NCBI GenBank assembly: GCA_035556075.1
Contig: DATMFQ010000032.1
Span: 1 to 21,509 of the forward strand
Length of the DNA: 21,509 nt
Direction: 5' to 3'
Source of the DNA: 73-13 sp035556075
GTDB lineage: Bacteria > Actinomycetota > Actinomycetes > Actinomycetales > Microbacteriaceae
Numbering within the stretch: the first letter of the stretch is position 1; each line of letters opens with the position of its first letter. The notes under the pieces are model-generated. The model was not told the DNA's origin. It saw only the letters and a list, made by a program, of their open reading frames with translations, and made no database searches. Both the position numbers and the translations under genes were made by a program. This document shows, in pieces, positions 1 to 6,843 of this stretch.

Positions 1-851
1 GGGGCCGCATACGGCTCGACGAGGGTGTTCTCGACGCTGTTGAACACCATGAACACGTTGGAGCGCGGGTACGGCGTGATGTTGTTGCCGGAGCCATGCA
101 TGATGTTCGAATCGAACCACAGGGCCGAGCCCGCCTTGCCGGTGAACTGGTCGATCCCGTACTCGGCCGCGAGCGCCGTGATGTCGTCCTCGCTCGGGAC
201 GCCGACCTCCTGCGCCTGCAGCGAGGAGGCGTGGTTGTTCTCCGGCGTCGCACCAACCGAGGAGACGAATGTGCGGTGCGAACCCGGCATGACCATGAGC
301 CCGCCGTTGAACGGGAAGTTATCCGTCAGCGCGATCGAGCAGCTCACCGCGCGCGGGATCGGCATGCCGTCCTCCGCGTGCCAGGTCTCGAAGTCCGAGT
401 GCCAGTAGAAGCCGGTACCACGGAAGCCCGGCATGAAGTTGATCCGGGTCTGGTGGAGGTACACCTCGCTGCCAAGGAGCTGCCGCGCGCGGTCGAGGAT
501 GCGCGGGTCCCGCGTCAGCGCATCGAGCGCCTGACTCAGCGACGGCACGGCGAAGATCGAGCGCACGGCGCCGGTGGCCCGCTCCCGCACGACGCGCTCG
601 TCATCGGCCAGCGCGGGGTCGGCGGCGAGCCGGTCGAGCTCGGCCGAGTACGTCGCCACCTCGTGGGGGGTGATCGCGTCCTCGATCACGGTGTAGCCGC
701 GCCGCTCGTGCGCGTCGAGCTCCGGCTGGGTGAACGGGCCGTCAGCGGCGGTGCCCCACACCGTGGGGTGGGGTCGCTGCATCGGGGCTCGCGCTGCCGC
801 GAGTCGGGTCGGGTAGAGGTCCTGTCCGGTCGTCATTGTCGCGGTGGTCAT
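1..851 (-). CDS. ectD: Ectoine 5-hydroxylase EctD (3' end cut by window edge)
   Basis: Non-haem Fe(II)/2-oxoglutarate dioxygenase that turns ectoine into 5-hydroxyectoine in the cytoplasm. The frame is open from ATG at 851 to base 1 (283 whole codons), and the family is about 300 residues, so only a short C-terminus is missing. The signature FYWHSDFETWHAEDGMP is present; His151 and Asp153 in it plus His252 (in NIMHGSGNN) form the iron triad seen in the family. NFPFNGGLMVMPGSH and the late SNVFMVFNSVENTLVEP block are also EctD-specific. The ATG follows an AAGGA ribosome site at 858-863. It is the last gene of the ect operon, 55 bases after ectC. The identification is by recognised motifs and is very secure. 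Confidence 0.96.
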   Translation of the reverse strand, partial: MTTATMTTGQDLYPTRLAAARAPMQRPHPTVWGTAADGPFTQPELDAHERRGYTVIEDAITPHEVATYSAELDRLAADPALADDERVVRERATGAVRSIFAVPSLSQALDALTRDPRILDRARQLLGSEVYLHQTRINFMPGFRGTGFYWHSDFETWHAEDGMPIPRAVSCSIALTDNFPFNGGLMVMPGSHRTFVSSVGATPENNHASSLQAQEVGVPSEDDITALAAEYGIDQFTGKAGSALWFDSNIMHGSGNNITPYPRSNVFMVFNSVENTLVEPYAA

Positions 852-906
852 CCTGATTCCTTTCCTGTGCGTATACGGCGCTGGCTGGCCGCGGGCGTAT
901 CGCCCC

Positions 907-1305
907 TCAGCCGACCTGCGGCTCGGTGAGGAGCGGGTACACCCCGTGCTCGTCGTGGACTTCCCTGCCGGTGACCGGCGGGTTGAAGACGCAGACGGTG
1001 CGGATGTCGGTGCGGGGTCGCACCCGATGTCGGTCGTGGTCGTTGAGCAGGTAGAGCGAGCCGGGGCCGAGCTGATGCACCTCGCCGGTGCCGAGGTCCT
1101 CGATCTCGCCCTCCCCCTCGATGATGAAGACGGCCTCGATGTGGTTCTGGTAGCAGAATTCCGACTCGGTGCCCGCGTACAGCGTCGTCTCGTGGACGGA
1201 GAATCCCGCGCCGTCGCGCGCGAGGATGATGCGCTTGCTCCGCCAGTGCTCGGTGCGGATGTCCGCGTCGGTGTCGGTGATCTCCTCGATCGTGCGCACG
1301 ATCAT
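907..1305 (-). CDS. ectC: L-ectoine synthase EctC
   Basis: Cupin-fold cyclase that closes N-gamma-acetyl-diaminobutyrate to ectoine with loss of water. The 132-residue length is normal. It starts MIVRTIEEI, and the family blocks WRSKRIILA, CYQNHIEAVFIIEGEGEIEDL and GSLYLLNDHDRH are all present. Glu57, Tyr85 and His93 sit where the family's iron ligands (Glu57, Tyr84, His92 in the structurally studied enzyme) are expected. Its ATG overlaps the ectB stop codon by 4 bases (1302-1305, ATGA), which implies translational coupling with ectB. Confidence 0.97.
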   Translation of the reverse strand: MIVRTIEEITDTDADIRTEHWRSKRIILARDGAGFSVHETTLYAGTESEFCYQNHIEAVFIIEGEGEIEDLGTGEVHQLGPGSLYLLNDHDRHRVRPRTDIRTVCVFNPPVTGREVHDEHGVYPLLTEPQVG

Positions 1306-2585
1306 GCCGACACCCCCAGCACCTCGGCGACCGCGGCATCGATGATGTCGAGGCCGCGGTCGAGCTCGGCGTCGGTGATCGTCAGCGCGGGGAGCAGTTT
1401 CATGACTTCACCGTCCGGTCCCGAGGTCTCCATGAGCAGCCCCCGCTCGAAGGCGGCATGGCAGACCGCCTCGGCGAGCTCGCCGCTCGGGAACTGCAGA
1501 CCGCGGGCGAGGCCACGACCCTTCGGGACGAGGGGCATCGTGGCGTGCTGCGCGGCGAGCGCGTTGAAGCGGTGCTCGATCCGCAGGCCCTTCGCGATCG
1601 TCGAGCGGGTGAGCGCATCGTCCCGCCAGTAGGTGTTGATCGCGACGGCCGCCGTCTCGAAGGCCGGCGCGATGCCACGGAAGGTGCCGTTGTGCTCGCC
1701 CGGCTCCCAGACATCGAGGTCGGGGCGGATGAGCGTCAGCGCGAGGGGCAGGCCCGAGGCGCTGATCGACTTCGACAGGCACACGATGTCCGGGACGATG
1801 CCGGCCTCCTCGAAGCTGAAGAACTCACCGGTACGGCCGCAGCCCATCTGCACGTCATCGACGATGAGCAGGATCTCGTACTCGCGGCAGAGCTCGGCGA
1901 GGCCGCGCAGCCAGTCCGCTCGAGCCGCATTGATGCCGCCCTCGCCCTGGACCGTCTCGACGATGACCGCCGCGGGCAGGTTGAGCCCGCTGCCGCTGTC
2001 CTCGAGGAGACGCTTGAAGTAGAAGAAGTCGGGGTACTCCTGATCGAAGTAGTCGTCGTAGGGCATCGGCGTCGCGTGGACGAGCGGCACCCCGGCGCCG
2101 CCGCGCTTGAGCGCGTTCCCCGTGACGGACAGTGCGCCGAGCGTCATCCCGTGGAACGCATTCGTGAAGTTGATGACCGACTCCCGCCCGGTCACTTTGC
2201 GGGCGAGCTTGAGTGCGGCCTCGACGGCGTTGGTCCCGCCCGGGCCGGGGAAGATCACTCTGTAATCGAGCCCGCGCGGCTCGAGGATGACCTGGGAGAA
2301 GGCCTCGAGGAATGCGCGACGCGCCGTCGTGAACATGTCAAGTGAGTGGATCACCCGGTCGGCGGTGAGGTAGTCGAGCAGCGCCTGTTTGAGGATGGGA
2401 TTGTTGTGCCCGTAATTGAGCGCGCCGGCGCCCGAAAAGAAGTCGAGGTATTCCTTGCCCGACTCATCAACCATCACGCTCCCGACGGCGCGATCGAAGA
2501 CGACCGGCCACGATCGCGAATAGCTGCGCACCCCGGACTCGAGTGCGGTGAAAATGTCAGTATCCTCAGCAATTGCCGTGGACAT
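1302..2585 (-). CDS. ectB: Diaminobutyrate-2-oxoglutarate transaminase EctB
   Basis: PLP-dependent class III aminotransferase making L-2,4-diaminobutyrate from aspartate-beta-semialdehyde with glutamate as amino donor; first step of ectoine synthesis. At 427 residues it is the usual size. Visible landmarks are FFSGAGALNYGHNNP (residues 49-63), the PLP-phosphate loop GPGGTNAVEAA, AFHGMTLGALSVTGN, the DDVQMGCGRTG block with Asp243 for the pyridine nitrogen, and the Schiff-base lysine Lys272 in CLSKSISASGLPLAL. The last motif differs from the common SIGGYG(F/L)P form but keeps the lysine. The ATG is preceded by GAGGAGG five bases upstream. ectA ends 94 bases upstream and ectC overlaps the stop. 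Confidence 0.97.
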   Translation of the reverse strand: MSTAIAEDTDIFTALESGVRSYSRSWPVVFDRAVGSVMVDESGKEYLDFFSGAGALNYGHNNPILKQALLDYLTADRVIHSLDMFTTARRAFLEAFSQVILEPRGLDYRVIFPGPGGTNAVEAALKLARKVTGRESVINFTNAFHGMTLGALSVTGNALKRGGAGVPLVHATPMPYDDYFDQEYPDFFYFKRLLEDSGSGLNLPAAVIVETVQGEGGINAARADWLRGLAELCREYEILLIVDDVQMGCGRTGEFFSFEEAGIVPDIVCLSKSISASGLPLALTLIRPDLDVWEPGEHNGTFRGIAPAFETAAVAINTYWRDDALTRSTIAKGLRIEHRFNALAAQHATMPLVPKGRGLARGLQFPSGELAEAVCHAAFERGLLMETSGPDGEVMKLLPALTITDAELDRGLDIIDAAVAEVLGVSA

Positions 2586-2653
2586 TCATGCCTCCTCATG
2601 TGGGTCACCGATTAGGGCAGATGGTCGACCGCAGGGACTCCCGACGGTCATTG

Positions 2654-2670
2654 CGGGGGACGACACCCCG
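2654..2670. other. Small hairpin between ectA and ectB
   Basis: In the 94-base gap between ectA and ectB there is CGGGG at 2654-2658 facing CCCCG at 2666-2670 with a 7-base loop. It is only a 5-bp GC stem and has no U-tract, so it is too weak to call a terminator. It might affect mRNA processing or the ectA:ectB ratio, but this is inference. Confidence 0.25.
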
Positions 2671-2679
2671 ACGGGTGGA

Positions 2680-3228
2680 TCAGGGCTCGTCGAGCACGCT
2701 CGGGTCGATCGGGCCGATCTCGTGGAGTCGCTCGGCGTCGTGGTCGTCAGGGAAGTGGGTCTCGTCGAAGAGGGTGCGCGTGGTCAGGTCCGCGCCCCAG
2801 CGCTCGGCGAGGCTGGCAAACAGGCGCCGGGACGCGACGTTGTCGTCGGTCACGGTCGTCTCGACGGTGCGCACTGGTGTCTCGTCGTCTGAGGTGCTGA
2901 CGAGGTCGTGGAGCATGCGCTGCGCGAGCCCCTGGCCGCGGTGGTCCTCATCGACCGCGACCTGCCAGACGAAGAGACAGTCGGGGTCATCGACGCGCCG
3001 ATAGGCGAGGACGAATCCGACGACTTCGTCGTCGACGAGCGCGACCCGTGACGAGTCCGCGAAGTCCCGCGCAAACAGCAGGTACATATACGAGGAATTC
3101 AGATCAAGCTCAGTGGTGCTCTTCGCGATCCGCCAGATATCGCCGCCGTGAGACACCTCCGGAGAGGCGATTCTGATCTCTCGATTTGATGAACGGGTGG
3201 TCTTGCTTACTTGTTGGAGTAAAGACAT
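2680..3228 (-). CDS. ectA: L-2,4-diaminobutyrate N-gamma-acetyltransferase EctA
   Basis: GNAT-family acetyltransferase that transfers acetyl from acetyl-CoA to the gamma-amino group of diaminobutyrate, the second step of ectoine synthesis. The 182-residue frame carries the EctA signature LDLNSSYMYLLFARDF (residues 41-56), FVWQVAVDEDHRGQGLAQRML with the acetyl-CoA binding R97-G-Q-G-L-A102 loop, and ETTVTDDN near the C-terminal half. The ATG at 3228 gives a roughly 20-residue leader before the conserved part. No strong ribosome site precedes it (only AGG directly next to the ATG), so a slightly different or leaderless start is possible. It is the first gene of the ect operon and lies 105 bases downstream of the NiaP-like gene on the same strand. 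Confidence 0.95.
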   Translation of the reverse strand: MSLLQQVSKTTRSSNREIRIASPEVSHGGDIWRIAKSTTELDLNSSYMYLLFARDFADSSRVALVDDEVVGFVLAYRRVDDPDCLFVWQVAVDEDHRGQGLAQRMLHDLVSTSDDETPVRTVETTVTDDNVASRRLFASLAERWGADLTTRTLFDETHFPDDHDAERLHEIGPIDPSVLDEP

Positions 3229-3333
3229 ACCTGATTCAGGCTAACGCAATCGACCAGTCTCTGCAGAGGGTGTGTCGCATTCTGCGGGAGTTCCCACCTT
3301 CGCGGCAGCGGTCGCCACGCCGCGGGATCGCGG
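3229..3333 (-). promoter_or_regulatory. Probable ect operon upstream/promoter region
   Basis: This 105-base gap separates the transporter stop from ectA and is the only space where an ect promoter can lie. It contains a perfect 10-bp palindrome CTCTGCAGAG at 3259-3268, about 30 bases before the ectA ATG, and a weaker CGCGGC/GCCGCG stem near 3300-3323 that could end the transporter transcript. No confident -10/-35 pair was found. No EctR (MarR family) gene is visible in the window. The regulatory role is inference from position. Confidence 0.4.
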
Positions 3334-4752
3334 TCATTCCAGGGCTTGGCCAGCACGCTCCCGGATGAGGAATGCGCACCCCGCGGCGATGAGGAATGCT
3401 GCGGTGAAGACGACGAACAGCAGCGCCCGACCGCCCGCGACCAGCAGCGGCGCGACGATGAACGGCACGACGATGGAGGCGATTCGCCCGATGCCGGCCG
3501 CCCAGCCCGCGCCGGTGCCGCGAGTCGCGGTCGGGTACGACTCCGGGGTGATCGCATACAGCGCACCCCAGGCCCCAAGGTTGAAGAACGACAGGGCAAG
3601 CCCGAAGCCGATGATCGCGGGCTCACCGGGCACGGTGCCGAAGAGGACGGCGGACACCGCCGACCCGGTGAGGAAGACGGCGAGCGTGGTCCGGCGCCCC
3701 CACACCTCGATGAGCCACGCGGCGACGAGGTACCCGGGCAGCTGGGCGAGCGTGATGATGAGCGTGAACCAGAATGCGGTGACGAGCGGATACCCGTCGG
3801 CGACGAGGATCGAGGGGATCCAGAGGAATGCGCCGTAGTAGGCGAAGTTGACGAAGAACCACACGAGCCAGAGTCCGGCCGTCGACGAGCGCACCTCGGG
3901 CCGCCAGAGTGCCGCCAGCCGCTGGCTGAGCGTCATCGGTGTCGCAGGTGCGCGCGGGCCCGCGGCACCGACCTCCGCCACGGGTCGGCCCGAGCTTGCC
4001 GCGTCGAGCTGCGCGAGCATCGCATCGGCCTCGAAGCGCCGCACGATCGCCTCGGCCTCGTCACGGCGGCCGCGCTGCATGAGGTAGCGGACGGATTCTG
4101 GCATCCCGAATCGGACGACCGCCGAGTAGACCGCCGGCGCGGCGCCGATGAGGAGGGCCCAGCGCCAGCCATCGGGGCCAAGCGGGACGACGAACGTGCC
4201 GACGATCGCCTGCAGCAGCCAACCGACTGCCCAGAACGCCTCAAGAAAGACGATGACGCGGCCCCGCACCTTCGCGGGGGCGAACTCACTCATGTAGGTC
4301 GAGGCGACCGGAAGCTCAGCGCCAAGGCCGAACCCGGCGACGAACCGGAAGACGACGAAGGCAGCGACCGACCAGGCCAGGGCGGTGAGGCCGGTCGCGA
4401 TCCCAAAGATGAGCAGCATGCCGGCGAACACGGCGCGACGCCCGATGCGGTCGGCGAGGAGCCCGCCGATGGCCGCACCGATCGCCATGCCCGCGAAGCC
4501 GATCGAGAGGATGAGCGGGCGCTCCTCGGTCGTCGCGAAGCCGTTCGCCACGAGCGCCGCGACGACGAAGGAGACGAGCCCGACGTCGAGTGCGTCAAGG
4601 GCCCAGCCGATTCCCGCGCCGAACAGCAGTTTGAGGTGGCGGCGGGTGAACGGCAGGACGTCGAGGCGCTGCGTCAGCGTCGGGGCCTCCGCGGGGGCGC
4701 CCGAGTCGTGAGTGTGTGCTGCATCTCCCACGTCGCGAGTCTGCCAGGTCAC
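3334..4752 (-). CDS. niaP: NiaP-like MFS transporter, probable niacin uptake
   Basis: Major facilitator superfamily symporter with about 12 membrane segments, 472 residues from the chosen start. It has the metabolite:H+ symporter pattern: RLDVLPFTRRHLKLLF then GWALDALDVGLVSF in helix 1, the DRIGRR loop between helices 2 and 3, FVAGFGLGAELPVASTYMSEFAP in helices 4-5, the PESVRYLMQRGRRDEAE block leading into the central loop, and ESYPTATRGTGAGWAAGIGR in the second half. GTG at 4752 is taken as the start because GGAGGA (4757-4762) precedes it; the open frame runs on upstream to 5064 but would cross the divergent nrtR. Closest resemblance is to NiaP niacin/nicotinamide transporters. The substrate is inferred mainly from its position next to nrtR and nadABC; a shikimate/aromatic acid or other substrate is possible. 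Confidence 0.85.
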   Translation of the reverse strand: MTWQTRDVGDAAHTHDSGAPAEAPTLTQRLDVLPFTRRHLKLLFGAGIGWALDALDVGLVSFVVAALVANGFATTEERPLILSIGFAGMAIGAAIGGLLADRIGRRAVFAGMLLIFGIATGLTALAWSVAAFVVFRFVAGFGLGAELPVASTYMSEFAPAKVRGRVIVFLEAFWAVGWLLQAIVGTFVVPLGPDGWRWALLIGAAPAVYSAVVRFGMPESVRYLMQRGRRDEAEAIVRRFEADAMLAQLDAASSGRPVAEVGAAGPRAPATPMTLSQRLAALWRPEVRSSTAGLWLVWFFVNFAYYGAFLWIPSILVADGYPLVTAFWFTLIITLAQLPGYLVAAWLIEVWGRRTTLAVFLTGSAVSAVLFGTVPGEPAIIGFGLALSFFNLGAWGALYAITPESYPTATRGTGAGWAAGIGRIASIVVPFIVAPLLVAGGRALLFVVFTAAFLIAAGCAFLIRERAGQALE

Positions 4753-4756
4753 GGGG

Positions 4757-4762
4757 TCCTCC
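4757..4762 (-). promoter_or_regulatory. Ribosome binding site deciding the transporter start
   Basis: On the minus strand GGAGGA lies four bases upstream of GTG at 4752. No in-frame ATG occurs between the operator region and the conserved part of the transporter, so this site favours the GTG start over the longer open frame. Confidence 0.6.
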
Positions 4763-4782
4763 GACACCCGGCGGGAGGAGAT

Positions 4783-4811
4783 TCGACATGAGGTCCAAAT
4801 GACTCTAAGAT
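4783..4811 (+). promoter_or_regulatory. Candidate promoter of the nrtR-nad operon
   Basis: TCGACA (4783-4788, five of six matches to TTGACA) is separated by 17 bases from TAAGAT (4806-4811, four of six to TATAAT). Transcription would begin near 4818, giving a leader of about 14 bases that includes AAGGA (4818-4822) ahead of the nrtR ATG at 4832. The -10 box overlaps the left arm of the inverted repeat at 4799-4833. This is read from consensus only. Confidence 0.55.
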
Positions 4812-4833
4812 CGTGACAAGGACTTAGAGTCAT
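4799..4833. promoter_or_regulatory. Probable NrtR operator (perfect inverted repeat)
   Basis: ATGACTCTAAG (4799-4809) and CTTAGAGTCAT (4823-4833) are exact reverse complements separated by 13 bases. The right arm contains the first two bases of the nrtR ATG (4832) and the left arm covers the -10 box, so a bound protein would block both the nrtR-nad promoter and translation start. It also lies between nrtR and the divergent niaP-like gene. Assignment to NrtR is inference from neighbours: NrtR regulators commonly bind palindromes beside the NAD genes they control. The spacing is longer than the roughly 21-bp sites usual for the family, so it may contain two half-overlapping boxes. Confidence 0.75.
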
Positions 4834-5560
4834 GACGACACAAACACCACATCCCGACACCGCCACGCTCGACGCGGCGAGTGCACCCATCCGCGTGGCC
4901 GTGTCGACCGTCATCTTCACGCTCCGGCCCGATAGCGCCAGCGGTCGCCCGAGCGTCGTCCTCCCCCTCGTGCGACGCACCCGGGACCCCCACCACGGGC
5001 AGCTCGCTCTCCCCGGTGGCTGGCTCGACGCCGGAGAAGACCTCGCGAGCGCGGCCGCCCGCACCCTTGCCGAGACGACCGGCCTTCAGCCGAGCTACCT
5101 CGAGCAGCTCTACGCATTCGGCGCGGTCGACCGCTCGCCGACCCGGGTCGTCTCGATCGTGTACTGGGCACTCATCCGCGCCGACGAGGCGGCCGTCGCG
5201 GCCGAAGTCGAGAATGTGACGTGGCGGGACGCCGCCGCCCTGCCGCCCCTCGCATTCGATCACAATGCGATCATCGACTACGCCCTCTGGCGGCTGCGCA
5301 ACAAGGTCGGCTACAGCCAGATCGCGCACGGGCTCGTCGCCGACGAATTCACCGTCGCCGACCTCCGCGAGGCCTACGAGGCGGTGCTCGGTCGCACGCT
5401 CGACCCCGCGAACTTCCGCCGCCAGATCGAGGGAACCTCGGCACTCCTGCCGACCGACCGCTATCGCACCGGCAGCCACCGCCCGGCCCGCATCTACCGC
5501 TCCAACCCCGACGTCGAGCTCGCTGACCGCGGGCCGCTCACTGAGACGAGGACCCCATGA
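4832..5560 (+). CDS. nrtR: NrtR, Nudix-related transcriptional regulator of NAD metabolism
   Basis: 242-residue regulator with an N-terminal Nudix-fold domain (about residues 20-150) and a C-terminal winged helix domain (about 160-225, FTVADLREAYEAVLGR followed by NFRRQIEG). The family senses ADP-ribose or related NAD metabolites and releases DNA. The Nudix box is degenerate: G63-x5-E69-x7-R77, then Thr78 in place of the first catalytic Glu, Glu81, and Thr82 in place of another, before G84. Loss of these metal-binding acids fits a ligand-sensing rather than hydrolytic domain. The gene is the first of the nad operon; its stop overlaps the nadA ATG (5557-5560). It probably represses itself, the nad genes and the divergent transporter through the repeat at 4799-4833. 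Confidence 0.93.
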   Translation: MTTQTPHPDTATLDAASAPIRVAVSTVIFTLRPDSASGRPSVVLPLVRRTRDPHHGQLALPGGWLDAGEDLASAAARTLAETTGLQPSYLEQLYAFGAVDRSPTRVVSIVYWALIRADEAAVAAEVENVTWRDAAALPPLAFDHNAIIDYALWRLRNKVGYSQIAHGLVADEFTVADLREAYEAVLGRTLDPANFRRQIEGTSALLPTDRYRTGSHRPARIYRSNPDVELADRGPLTETRTP

Positions 5561-6843
5561 CCCTCACCGCTTCCGTCGATCTCACGATCCAGCGCATCAC
5601 GAACGGGCTCGCCCCGGGCAGCACCTGCACGCCCGACCTCGCCGAGGACCCGTGGGACTTCGACCAGGCTCCCGGCTACGGCCCCGGCTCCTCCATGGAC
5701 GACGTCATCCCGACGGGTGCGCCGCGCCAGGGTGCGCTCCCCGCGGCGTACCGCGAGGCGAGTGAGCCCGAGCTCCACGAGCGCATCACCGCCGCGAAGG
5801 CGACCCTCGGTGACCGGGTTGTCGTCCTCGGCCACTTCTACCAGCGCGAAGAAGTCGTGCGGCACGCGGACTATGTCGGCGACTCATTCCAGCTTGCCAA
5901 CGCCGCGAAGGCGCACCCCGAAGCGGAGGCCATCGTCTTCTGCGGGGTGCACTTCATGGCCGAGACCGCCGACCTGCTCTCCGGGGACGAGCAGGCCGTC
6001 ATCCTGCCGAACCTCGCCGCCGGCTGCTCCATGGCCGACATGGCCGACATCGACACCGTCGAGGAATGCTGGGAGACGCTCGAGGATGCGCTCGGCCCGC
6101 TCGACACCCCCGGCGCCGACGGGCTCGTCGAGGTCGTCCCCGTCACGTACATGAACTCCTCGGCGGCGCTCAAAGCCTTCGTCGGCCGCCACGGCGGCAT
6201 CGTGTGCACCTCGTCGAACGCGGTGACGGTCCTCGAGTGGGCGTTTGCCCGCGGCCGCCGCGTCCTGTTCTTCCCCGACCAGCACCTTGGCCGCAACACC
6301 GCGAAAGCGATGGGGGTGCCCCTCGACCAGATGCCGATGTGGGACCCGCGACGCCCCCTCGCCGACGCCGAGATCGAGGTCGCGCGGGTCATCCTGTGGC
6401 CCGGCTTCTGCAGCGTGCACAAGCGCTTCACCGTCGAGCAGATCGAGCAGGCGCGCGCCGCGAACCCGAACGTGCGCGTCATCGTCCACCCGGAGTGCCC
6501 GATGCCGGTCGTCGACGCGGCCGACGAATCCGGCTCGACCGCGTACATTCGCCGGGTGATCGAGGAGGCGACCGAGCCGACGAGCTTCGCGATCGGCACC
6601 GAGATCAACCTCGTGCAACGGCTCGCGGCCCAAAATCCGCAGCACGAGATCGTCTGCCTCGACCCCGTCATCTGCCCCTGCTCGACGATGTACCGGATCC
6701 ACCCGGGCTACCTCGCCTGGGTGCTCGAGTCGCTCGTCGCTGGCGAGGTCGTCAACCGCATCACCGTCCCCGAGGAGGATGCCGAGGCGGCCCGCGTCGC
6801 CCTTGAGCGGATGCTCGCCGCCAAACCACCCGTCAGCGCATGA
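5557..6843 (+). CDS. nadA: Quinolinate synthase NadA
   Basis: 4Fe-4S enzyme condensing iminoaspartate with dihydroxyacetone phosphate to quinolinate. At 428 residues it is the long type, with an N-terminal extension of about 70 residues before the core. Core motifs are VVVLGHFYQREEVVRHADYVGDSFQLA, FCGVHFMAETADLL, PVTYMNSSAALKAF, FFPDQHLGRNTA and HPECPMPVV. Cluster ligands by family position are Cys157 (AAGCSMAD), Cys285 (WPGFCSVHKRF) and Cys373 (VICPCSTMYR); Cys375 is the less likely alternative for the last. Its start overlaps the nrtR stop and its stop overlaps nadB, each by ATGA. Confidence 0.97.
   Translation: MTLTASVDLTIQRITNGLAPGSTCTPDLAEDPWDFDQAPGYGPGSSMDDVIPTGAPRQGALPAAYREASEPELHERITAAKATLGDRVVVLGHFYQREEVVRHADYVGDSFQLANAAKAHPEAEAIVFCGVHFMAETADLLSGDEQAVILPNLAAGCSMADMADIDTVEECWETLEDALGPLDTPGADGLVEVVPVTYMNSSAALKAFVGRHGGIVCTSSNAVTVLEWAFARGRRVLFFPDQHLGRNTAKAMGVPLDQMPMWDPRRPLADAEIEVARVILWPGFCSVHKRFTVEQIEQARAANPNVRVIVHPECPMPVVDAADESGSTAYIRRVIEEATEPTSFAIGTEINLVQRLAAQNPQHEIVCLDPVICPCSTMYRIHPGYLAWVLESLVAGEVVNRITVPEEDAEAARVALERMLAAKPPVSA

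Noticed and set aside
3346..4791. Plus-strand open frame of 481 codons opposite the NiaP-like gene
   Set aside because: Its product is charged, low-complexity and without motifs, while the minus-strand frame encodes a clear 12-helix transporter.
4753..5064. N-terminal extension of the transporter frame up to 5064
   Set aside because: It overlaps nrtR antisense and the operator, lacks membrane or MFS features, and a GTG with a good ribosome site lies at 4752.
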